From Pseudomonadota bacterium (GTDB lineage: Bacteria; Pseudomonadota; Gammaproteobacteria; Burkholderiales; Sulfuricellaceae): a stretch of 5,170 bases of DNA. The stretch lies in the NCBI GenBank assembly GCA_021783895.1, contig JAJXTJ010000128.1, forward strand, positions 1 through 5,170, written 5' to 3'. The position numbers and the translations under genes were made by a program. Position 1 is the stretch's first letter, and every line of letters starts with the position of its first letter. Under the pieces are notes generated by a model that was not told the origin of the DNA, did not search any database, and was given only the letters and a program-made list of their open reading frames with translations. Shown here piece by piece: positions 1-5,170 of the stretch.

Positions 1-1
1 C

Positions 2-1149
2 GCCGCAACGGCGAGGCAGTCGCGCGGCCGCAACAGCGCGGCGCCGACCAATCTGGCCGGCAGCCCCAACCCAGCCACACTGGTGACCGACAACACCACC
101 GTGACACGGCGCACCACCTTCCGCGAGGCCGCTTCGGTCATCGCCAACCCGGAAAATGGTCTTCTCAGCGTGCGCGCCACCAGTCGCCAGCATGAAAAAA
201 TCGGGAATTCATCGACCAGATCATGGCCAGCGCCAAGCGCCAGGTGCTGATCGAGGCGACGGTGGTCGAGGTTAAGCTTTCCGACCAGTACCAGCAAGGC
301 ATCAACTGGGCCAACCTGAGAACCACGCCGAACAACGCCAAATTCAATATCGGGCAAGGCCAGGTCGGCACCCTGCCATCGGGCGTGAATCCAGGTGTCT
401 CGCCCGGCATTTTCTCCCTGCTTTACAGCAATCCAGTTTCACGCATCGGCGACATCACCGCCACCATTCAACTGCTCGAATCGTTCGGCAAGGTCAAGGT
501 ACTGTCCAGCCCGAAGATCAGCGTGCTGAACAATCAAACGGCCCTGCTCAAGGTAGTGGACAACAAGGTTTATTTTACCACCTCGGTAACAGTCACCCCG
601 GCCACCGGGACCAGCGCCCAGTTGATCGTTTATAACACCACCGTCAATACCGTGCCGGTGGGGTTCGTGATGAGCGTGACCCCCCAGATCAACGATGCAG
701 GCACGGTTACCCTCAACGTGAGGCCCACCATCTCCCGGATCACCGGCTACGTCAACGACCCTAACCCCGATTTGAAAAATGCCGGCGTGGTAAGCCCGAT
801 TCCGGAAATCCAGTCACGCGAGATGGAATCCGTCCTCAAGGTAAGCAGCGGGCAAGTGGCGGTAATGGGCGGGCTGATGCAGGACTCCATCGACAACCTC
901 AAGGATGCCGTACCGGTCCTGTCCAGATTGCCTCTGATCGGCGATGCCTTTGCCTACCGCAACGAAACCAGCACCAAGTCCGAACTGGTGATCTTCCTGC
1001 GCCCGATTGTCGTCAAGGATGCGAGCCTGGAAGGCGATTACAATGCCTATCGCAACTTCCTGCCCAATAAGGACACCCTCAAGGATCCGCGTGATACCGG
1101 GCTCAACCCCTTGCTTGAACCAGCCAGGGCGGAGGCGGCCAAACCATGA
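2..1149 (+). CDS. mshL: MSHA-type pilus secretin, C-terminal part, with an apparent frameshift
   Basis: This is the outer-membrane secretin (PilQ/GspD superfamily), whose ring forms the exit pore for the pilus. The 5' end lies outside the window. Bases 2-204 read in one frame (GLLSVRATSRQHEKI at the end), matching the periplasmic part just before the secretin domain. From 205 the next frame continues naturally (EFIDQIMASAKRQVLIEATV) to the TGA at 1147-1149, about 314 residues. Typical secretin features follow: VKVLSSPKISVLNNQTALLK, the SGQVAVMGGLMQDS segment, then VPVLSRLPLIGDAFAYR and KSELVIFLRPIVV near the C-terminus. The in-frame ATG at 223 is inside the conserved domain and is not a believable true start. 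The frame change is treated separately. The stop overlaps the start of the TPR gene by 4 bases, so the two are probably translationally coupled. The mshL assignment rests on the mshN-mshE-mshG neighbours; the secretin family itself is certain. Confidence 0.88.
195..205 (+). other. Apparent -1 frameshift site in the secretin gene
   Basis: The upstream secretin frame (bases 2, 5, 8...) stays open until TGA at 248-250. The downstream frame (1, 4, 7...) is closed by TGA at 193-195. The switch must therefore fall between 196 and 250, and protein similarity puts it at the A6 run (195-200) or the GGG (203-205). One extra A would give HEKNREFIDQI, and one extra C or G after ATC would give HEKIREFIDQI or HEKIGEFIDQI; each reads as normal secretin sequence. 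A homopolymer sequencing error, a true deletion, or slippage on the A run would all fit. Confidence 0.8.
1131..1135 (+). promoter_or_regulatory. Ribosome binding site for the TPR gene
   Basis: GGAGG lies 10 bases before the ATG at 1146, inside the last codons of the secretin gene. Together with the ATGA overlap it supports 1146 as the true start and suggests coupled translation. Confidence 0.7.
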
Positions 1150-1571
1150 GCCTGCTGATGGAGGCGCTGAAAAAGGCCGAGCGCGCCAAGCAGGGGAAAC
1201 CGGTTCCAAACGCAGAACAATCTGGCCAGCCCGGCGGCGCTGAGGCAACACCGAATCCAGTCACAGCGCCAGGCACAGAGCCTTCCCTGCCGCCCCGGAA
1301 GGAAACAGCAGGACACGTCGAGGCCACCGGCGCCAGCGATTTTCCACCCATCACGCCGGATTTACTCCCCTCGCCTATCGAAGATAAAAACACCGTACCG
1401 GCCCGCATTGAACCGACCATATCCGCACTGGAACTCACGCTGGACGAAGCGCCACCCCTCAGGGGCGCGCCCGTGAGCCCGGCGCCCATGGCCGCCACCC
1501 TCTCTCCTGACTCTCTCCCAACGGCCCGCCCCCATCCCAACCTTCTTCCAGAGGGAGAAGGGGCAATGTAG
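1146..1571 (+). CDS. N-terminal fragment of the MshN-like protein (141 aa)
   Basis: This is what normal termination at the TAG would make. It begins MSLLMEALKKAERAK, a short charged N-terminal motif resembling that of GspB/ExeB-like and MSHA TPR proteins, followed by a Pro/Ala/Glu-rich linker with no predicted fold. The last residues, about 117-141 (containing RPHPNLLPEGEGAM), come from the repeat-like segment and not from ancestral coding sequence. The fragment has neither the membrane helix nor the TPRs, so it would probably be a non-functional soluble peptide. The start is well supported by GGAGG and the overlap with the secretin stop. Confidence 0.6.
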   Translation: MSLLMEALKKAERAKQGKPVPNAEQSGQPGGAEATPNPVTAPGTEPSLPPRKETAGHVEATGASDFPPITPDLLPSPIEDKNTVPARIEPTISALELTLDEAPPLRGAPVSPAPMAATLSPDSLPTARPHPNLLPEGEGAM

Positions 1572-1590
1572 AAAGGCTCTTGTTTTGATC
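1495..1590 (+). repeat. Probable dispersed intergenic-type repeat inserted in the TPR gene
   Basis: The segment is C/T-rich, then G/A-rich, and contains a 9-bp hairpin: CCTTCTTCC (1541-1549), loop AGA, GGGAGAAGG (1553-1561), with one G-T pair. CCCTCTCTCC (1498-1507) is a near inverted copy of GGAGAAGGGG (1554-1563). Its translations (PHPNLLPEGEGA forward; PSPSGRRLGWGR in reverse) are recognisable by-products of short repeats scattered between genes in many proteobacterial genomes; this is recalled family knowledge, not searched. It supplies the TAG at 1569-1571. The edges are approximate; the left edge could reach about 1453. I see no clear target-site duplication. Confidence 0.65.
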
Positions 1591-1769
1591 TAACCGAACC
1601 AGATGCCCGGCCACAGCCAACAGCGAACCACGTCGAGGCTCCCAACAAAGCCCCGCCACAAAACGTCAGGAAAATCACCGCCGCACAGCAAAAGGCCAAA
1701 ACGGTCTTCTCCGCCAAGCAACCCGCCCGCAGCCGGACCCTGCTTCTCACCGGCGCCGCAACGGCGATC

Positions 1770-2696
1770 GTGCTCGGCATGGCCGGCTTCGGAGTTTATT
1801 ACTGGCAAATCATGTCCACCGGCAGCATGCTCCTCCCGGCCAGCACACCCCGACCGCCAAATGCCGCCATTCCGGCCATTCCTGTCAATGCCGGAACGCC
1901 GCAAAGGCAAAGCGCACCGGTTGCGTCTACGCAGAACCCGATCGACAAGCCTGTCCTGAGCCCGGTCGAGGCCTGTCCTGAGCCTTGCCAAAGAGAGCCC
2001 GCACCCGCCACGGCACAGGCCGGTCCTCCAGCGGCATCCCCCGCACGGGCTGAAGCTCGTAATGGATCAGAGCCCTTCAAGGAAAATCCGGCCATCCGAA
2101 TCCGGCAAAACGCGGCGACCATCCAGCTCAACCCAACCCTCGGTAAGGCCTATCAATCCTTCCTTTCCGGCGACACCGGAAAAGCGCAACAGCTGTATCA
2201 AAAGGTATTGCAACAGGAGCCGAACAACCGCGATGCTTTGTTGGGCATGGCGGCCATCGCGCTAAAGCACAAGCAAACCGACCAGGCGACCGCCTATTAC
2301 AGCAAACTGCTGGAGCTCGACCCAGCCGATCCGGAAGCCCTGGCAGCGCTGATCGGTCTGCGGGGGCAATCCGATCCGGTCCAAAGCGAAAGCCGTTTAA
2401 AGAAAGACCTGGCGCAAAACCCGCAGGCTGACGCGGCTCACTTTGCCCTGGGAAATCTGTACGCCCAGCAATCGCGCTGGGCCGAGGCGCAGCAGTCTTA
2501 CTTCCGCGCCTACAGCATCGCACCCGGCAACGCCGACTATGCCTTCAACCTCGCCGTCAGCCTCGATCATCTGAATCAGGGCAAGCTGGCGCTCGACTAT
2601 TACCAGCGCGCCCTCGCCCAGTCCGGCCCGGCAAATTTCGACAAATCCTCGGTTCAGACCCGTATCAAAGAACTGACACCGCTGGTGGAAAAATGA
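1770..2696 (+). CDS. C-terminal fragment of the MshN-like protein with TPR repeats
   Basis: This is the part of the broken gene after the TAG. The frame is open from 1572, but the first usable start is GTG at 1770 (next ATG at 1779), both in the middle of the membrane helix and without a visible ribosome binding site. Reinitiation would give about 308 residues with only half of the anchor. Counted from 1770, residues 16-120 are a Pro/Ala-rich linker that includes the repeat-derived stretch PVLSPVEACPEPCQRE. TPR-like helical pairs follow at about 127-158, 158-192, 223-257 and 257-288, with typical signatures such as AQQLYQKVLQQEPNNRDALL and ALGNLYAQQSRWAEAQQSY. TPRs mediate protein-protein contacts, here probably among periplasmic pilus-assembly partners. 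It is best regarded as the 3' part of one gene and not as an independent gene. Confidence 0.6.
   Translation: MLGMAGFGVYYWQIMSTGSMLLPASTPRPPNAAIPAIPVNAGTPQRQSAPVASTQNPIDKPVLSPVEACPEPCQREPAPATAQAGPPAASPARAEARNGSEPFKENPAIRIRQNAATIQLNPTLGKAYQSFLSGDTGKAQQLYQKVLQQEPNNRDALLGMAAIALKHKQTDQATAYYSKLLELDPADPEALAALIGLRGQSDPVQSESRLKKDLAQNPQADAAHFALGNLYAQQSRWAEAQQSYFRAYSIAPGNADYAFNLAVSLDHLNQGKLALDYYQRALAQSGPANFDKSSVQTRIKELTPLVEK
1949..1996 (+). repeat. Tandem pair of a dispersed-repeat-like unit inside the TPR gene
   Basis: GCCTGTCCTGAGCC occurs at 1949-1962 and again at 1971-1984 (period 22). The copies are followed by CGGTCGAG and TTGCCAAAGA. This resembles a widespread proteobacterial intergenic repeat whose usual core is CCTGTCCTGAGC followed by a GCCGAAGG- or GTCGAAGG-like end (recalled). 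Here it is read in frame as KPVLSPVEACPEPCQRE in the periplasmic linker and does not break the gene. Confidence 0.65.
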
Positions 2697-2711
2697 TGAG
2701 TGATAGCGATC

Positions 2712-2793
2712 AGCTTTCAGCCATCAGCGGTCAGCTTGGGTCTTGTGCGCGGCAAAGCCGCACGTCTTTACTGATAGCTGACAGCTGAAAGCT
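2712..2793 (+). repeat. Palindromic repeat element between the TPR and ATPase genes
   Basis: The arms at 2712-2734 and 2771-2793 are imperfect inverted repeats, matching at 19 of 23 positions. Perfect blocks are AGCTTTCAGC with GCTGAAAGCT (2712-2721 and 2784-2793), TCAGC with GCTGA (2724-2728 and 2777-2781), and TCAG with CTGA (2731-2734 and 2771-2774). The centre has a second small inverted pair: GTGC-GC-GGC (2745-2753) against GCCGCAC (2757-2763), with a two-base bulge. It fills most of the 102-bp gap. It looks like a small non-coding palindromic or MITE-like unit. No transposase is encoded, and no run of T follows that would make it a clear terminator. Confidence 0.8.
2787..2791 (+). promoter_or_regulatory. 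Weak ribosome binding site for the ATPase gene
   Basis: GAAAG lies 7 bases before the ATG at 2799 and is the only Shine-Dalgarno-like match. It is contained in the right arm of the palindromic element, so folding of that element in the mRNA would pair it. Confidence 0.4.
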
Positions 2794-2798
2794 AATTT

Positions 2799-4529
2799 AT
2801 GCCCGAGCAACCGAAACTTCCCTTAGGCAAACTGCTGGTTCTGAAGGGCGTCATCAGCGACGACCAGTTACGCATCGCCCTGCTCGATCAAAGACATTCC
2901 AGCCTGCCGCTGGGCAAGCTGCTCGTTAATCTCGGTTTCGTCACTGAAGCCACAGTGCGCGAGGCGCTGAGCGAAAACCTGAATCAGCAGAGCGCGGATT
3001 TGTCCCACATGGTGGTGGACCCTTCCTCGCTCAAGCTTATTTCAAAGGACGTCGCCAAGCGTTACCGCGTCTTCCCGCTGGAATTCGACAAGCAAAGCCG
3101 GGTGCTGAAGCTGGCGATGTCCGACACCAGCAACATCGTCGCACTCGACCAGATCCGCGCCATGCTCGGCAAAGAAGTCATCGTTACTCCGATGCTGGCC
3201 GGCGACTCGGAAATCATGCGGGCGATCGACCAGTATTTCGGCTTCGAACTGTCGATTGACGGCATCCTGCACGAAATCGAAACCGGAGAAATCGATTACC
3301 AGAGCCTGCAATCCGTTTCCGACGAATACAACCAGCCGCTGGTACGCCTGATCGACGCCCTGCTCGCCGATGGGGTACAGCACGGCGCCTCCGACATCCA
3401 CTTCGAGCCGGAGCAATTTTTCCTGCGCATTCGCTACCGCATCGACGGCGTGCTGCGCCAGATCCGCAGCCTGCACAAAACCTACTGGGCCGCCATGGCG
3501 GTGCGCCTCAAGGTGATGAGCAACATGAATATCGCCGAAACGCGCGCTCCTCAGGACGGGCGCATTTCCATCACTTTTTCGGGACGCGCGATTGATTTCC
3601 GCGTTTCAGCCCAGCCCACCACGCATGGTGAGAACATCGTGCTGCGCATCCTCGATCGGCAAAAAGGCATCGTGTCCCTGAACAACCTCGGCCTGGAAGA
3701 AGATGAGCTGACCCTGCTCAAGCTCATGCTGGCCAGGCCGAATGGCATCATCCTGGTGACCGGCCCGACCGGCAGCGGGAAAACCACCACGCTGTATTCC
3801 ATCCTTAACCACATCAATACCGAAAGCGTCAACATCATGACGCTGGAAGATCCGGTCGAATATCCGATGAACATGATCCGCCAGACCTCGGTCAACGAAG
3901 CGGCAAAAATGGATTTCGTCAACGGCATCCGCTCGATGATGCGCCAGGACCCGGATGTCATCCTGGTCGGAGAAATCCGCGACCGCGAAACGGCGGAAAT
4001 GGCTTTCCGCGCCGCCATGACCGGCCACCAGGTTTATTCCACCCTGCACACCAACTCGGCAATCGGGGCGATTCCGCGACTACTGGACATCGGTGTGCTG
4101 CCCGATATTATTGCAGGAAACATCATCGGCATTGTCGCCCAGCGCCTGTTACGCAAACTGTGCCCCCATTGCAGGCAACCGTACCAACCGGAAAAGATGG
4201 AAAGAGACCTTCTCGGGCTCAATAAAGGCGAACCGAACGTCACGATCTACCAGGCCACCGGCTGCGAGCGCTGCAACCACCAGGGCTACAAAGGGCGCCT
4301 CGCGATCATGGAACTGCTCAAAATGGACGCAGCCCTGGATGAACTGATCGCACGTCGGGCTCCCGCCATCGAAATCAGAACCATGGCGTTGTCCAAAGGC
4401 TTCGTTACCCTGGCCGAAGATGGTGTCCGCCGCGTACTGGACGGCTCCACCTCGCTCGACGAAGTTGCGCGCGTCGTGGATCTGACCGACAAGGTCAGCG
4501 GTTTCGCTCGCGATCATGCAGCCCCTTAA
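2799..4529 (+). CDS. mshE: MSHA pilus assembly ATPase (GspE/PilB family)
   Basis: This is the cytoplasmic hexameric ATPase that powers pilus extension. It is 576 residues and complete. Residues 8-31 and 37-60 form two tandem 24-residue motifs typical of the MshEN domain, which binds cyclic di-GMP in MshE-type ATPases. The linker domain follows, with HGASDIHFEP at 195-204. Catalytic motifs are Walker A GPTGSGKT (322-329), the Asp box LEDPVEY from 349, Walker B DPDVILVGEIRD (384-395, Glu392), and the His box TGHQVYSTLHT (408-418). A zinc-binding tetracysteine site has CPHC (455-458) and CERC (489-492). ATG 2799 is chosen because the MshEN motif starts right after it. The family is certain. The mshE name follows from the MshEN domain and the flanking MSHA-type genes; a PilB or GspE label would be less specific. 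An oddity is that both MshEN motifs begin PLG instead of RLG. Confidence 0.95.
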   Translation: MPEQPKLPLGKLLVLKGVISDDQLRIALLDQRHSSLPLGKLLVNLGFVTEATVREALSENLNQQSADLSHMVVDPSSLKLISKDVAKRYRVFPLEFDKQSRVLKLAMSDTSNIVALDQIRAMLGKEVIVTPMLAGDSEIMRAIDQYFGFELSIDGILHEIETGEIDYQSLQSVSDEYNQPLVRLIDALLADGVQHGASDIHFEPEQFFLRIRYRIDGVLRQIRSLHKTYWAAMAVRLKVMSNMNIAETRAPQDGRISITFSGRAIDFRVSAQPTTHGENIVLRILDRQKGIVSLNNLGLEEDELTLLKLMLARPNGIILVTGPTGSGKTTTLYSILNHINTESVNIMTLEDPVEYPMNMIRQTSVNEAAKMDFVNGIRSMMRQDPDVILVGEIRDRETAEMAFRAAMTGHQVYSTLHTNSAIGAIPRLLDIGVLPDIIAGNIIGIVAQRLLRKLCPHCRQPYQPEKMERDLLGLNKGEPNVTIYQATGCERCNHQGYKGRLAIMELLKMDAALDELIARRAPAIEIRTMALSKGFVTLAEDGVRRVLDGSTSLDEVARVVDLTDKVSGFARDHAAP

Positions 4530-4538
4530 GATTACGCC

Positions 4539-5170
4539 ATGACCCAATTTGTCTACCAGGCCATGGATACCGAAGGCAAGCGCATCCGCGGCAATATGGA
4601 CGCGTCCAATCTCTCCGATCTGGAGTTGCGCCTGAAGCGCATGGAACTGGATCTGATCGATTGCAAGACACTGGAGCGACCCGTCCTGGCTTTCCGCAAG
4701 CGCCGGATAAAGCACTCGGATCTGATCAATTTCTGCTTCTACATGGAACAGCTTAGCGGCGCCGGTGTCCCGATGCTGGAAACTTTGGCTGACCTGCGCG
4801 ACAGCCTCGACCACCCCCGCTTACGCGAAATCGTCGCCGACCTGATCGAAAATATCGAAGGCGGCCTGCAACTCTCGCAGGCGATGGCAAAGCATCCCGA
4901 CACCTTCGATTCAACCTTCACCAGCCTGATCGCGGCAGGCGAAAACAGCGGCAAAATTTCCGAGGTATTCCTCAACCTGACCAATAACCTGAAATGGCAG
5001 GACGAGCTCGCCTCGCAGACCAAAAAACTGCTGATGTACCCGGCTTTCGTCGGCACCATCGTACTCGGCGTCACCTTCTTCCTGATGACCTACCTGGTGC
5101 CGCAGCTCGTCGGATTCATCAAGAACATGGGGGGTGAGCTGCCCTTTCATACCAAGGCGCTGATTTTCGT
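4539..5170 (+). CDS. mshG: MSHA pilus inner-membrane platform protein (GspF/PilC family), 3' end cut off
   Basis: This polytopic inner-membrane protein is the platform on which the ATPase acts to insert pilins. The first 210 residues are visible and the frame is still open at the window end. The N-terminus MTQFVYQAMDTEGKRIRG is the usual GspF family opening. The first GspF domain starts near residue 70 (HSDLINFCFYMEQLSGAGVP) and includes the conserved AAGENSGKISEVF segment. A transmembrane stretch covers about 165-190, beginning LLMYPAFVGTIVLG. The start lies 9 bases after the ATPase stop, with no strong Shine-Dalgarno, so translation probably depends on coupling. This pairing of ATPase and platform genes is standard in type II secretion and type IV pilus loci. 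The mshG name depends on the neighbours. Confidence 0.92.
   Translation, partial: MTQFVYQAMDTEGKRIRGNMDASNLSDLELRLKRMELDLIDCKTLERPVLAFRKRRIKHSDLINFCFYMEQLSGAGVPMLETLADLRDSLDHPRLREIVADLIENIEGGLQLSQAMAKHPDTFDSTFTSLIAAGENSGKISEVFLNLTNNLKWQDELASQTKKLLMYPAFVGTIVLGVTFFLMTYLVPQLVGFIKNMGGELPFHTKALIF

Larger units (their letters stand above)
1146..2696 (+). pseudogene. mshN: MshN-like TPR pilus-biogenesis protein, interrupted by an in-frame TAG
   Basis: The whole span is one reading frame of 516 sense or stop positions before the final TGA, broken only by TAG at codon 142 (1569-1571). The intact product would have a short cytoplasmic N-terminus, a low-complexity linker, one membrane-spanning helix (about residues 199-222, from TLLLTGAATAIVLG to the YYW that follows), a Pro/Ala-rich periplasmic linker, and C-terminal TPR repeats. 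This is the expected architecture of the TPR protein between secretin and ATPase genes in MSHA loci, which is thought to scaffold the envelope complex. The TAG lies in a segment that looks like an inserted dispersed repeat, so the ancestral gene was probably continuous. The codons between the TAG and the membrane helix (1572-1736) still read as coherent, linker-like protein, so the lesion looks recent. Amber readthrough or suppression would restore a full-length protein; otherwise the gene is broken. The mshN label comes from architecture and position. Confidence 0.75.

Noticed and set aside
190..206. Classical programmed -1 frameshift signal in the secretin gene
   Set aside because: The bases around the A6 run do not form an X XXY YYZ heptamer in the zero frame: the P-site codon GAA would have to re-pair as TGA. 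Only single-codon AAA slippage is possible, and I see no clear stimulatory structure nearby.
223..1149. ATG at 223 as the true start of the secretin gene
   Set aside because: It falls within the conserved secretin sequence (DQIMASAKRQVLIEATV), and matching protein continues upstream in the other frame. It only appears as a start because of the frameshift.
1455..1465. CCCC-TCA-GGGG hairpin as a separate regulatory site
   Set aside because: It has only four base pairs in a GC-rich linker. It may mark an earlier left edge of the repeat insert but cannot be supported alone.
1103..1780. Long open frame on the minus strand (225 aa)
   Set aside because: It is antisense to the TPR gene and low in complexity. 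The stretch containing PSPSGRRLGWGR is the reverse translation of the repeat segment. No ribosome binding site or recognisable domain is present.
1949..1984. CRISPR-like pair of direct repeats
   Set aside because: There are only two 14-bp copies with an 8-base gap inside a coding frame, and the unit resembles a known type of dispersed repeat.
2745..2770. Intrinsic terminator after the TPR gene
   Set aside because: The central GC-rich stem has a bulge and is followed by GTCTTTAC, not a run of T. The larger arms belong to the palindromic element, which carries no T tract at its end.
2697..2798. Promoter for the ATPase gene in the 102-bp gap
   Set aside because: I found no -35/-10 pair with acceptable spacing; TTGGGT at 2736-2741 has no matching -10 about 17 bases downstream.
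4149..4814. Long open frame on the minus strand (221 aa) across the ATPase-platform junction
   Set aside because: It is antisense to two well-supported genes in GC-rich DNA and has no recognisable domain.

Overview
This window carries part of an MSHA-type (type IVa) pilus assembly locus on the + strand. The gene order is secretin (mshL-like, 5' end cut off), TPR protein (mshN-like), assembly ATPase (mshE-like) and inner-membrane platform protein (mshG-like, 3' end cut off). The GC-rich coding sequence, the MSHA gene order and the kinds of dispersed repeat present suggest a proteobacterium. A betaproteobacterium near Nitrosomonadales is my best guess, but this rests on recalled resemblance and not on a search.

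Layout: bases 2-1149 encode the C-terminal part of the secretin, with an apparent one-base frameshift at an A6/G3 stretch near 195-205. The secretin stop overlaps the next start (ATGA at 1146-1149). The TPR gene spans 1146-2696. It stays in a single frame throughout but is broken by one in-frame TAG at 1569-1571. That stop lies in a low-complexity, hairpin-containing segment (about 1495-1590) that looks like an inserted dispersed intergenic repeat. A second repeat-like segment, with a 14-bp direct repeat, sits in frame in the same gene at 1949-1996. The 102-bp gap before the ATPase gene is almost filled by a palindromic element (2712-2793), whose right arm ends 5 bases before the ATPase start codon. 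The ATPase (2799-4529) is intact with all expected motifs, and the platform protein starts at 4539 and runs off the end.

How the genes work together: the MshE-type hexameric ATPase drives pilin polymerisation through the MshG-type platform, the TPR protein probably helps connect or organise the envelope complex, and the pilus leaves through the MshL-type secretin. MshE-type ATPases usually carry an N-terminal MshEN domain that binds cyclic di-GMP. Here that domain is recognisable, but both motifs have Pro in place of the signature Arg.

The main point of interest is not a new system. A normally conserved pilus operon has taken up three different repeat-like segments within about 1.3 kb, and its first two genes each carry a lesion while the next two are intact. 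The locus may be decaying, may depend on recoding or suppression, or may contain a sequencing error (most plausible for the frameshift, least for the TAG). There are no RNA genes, CRISPR arrays or complete insertion sequences.
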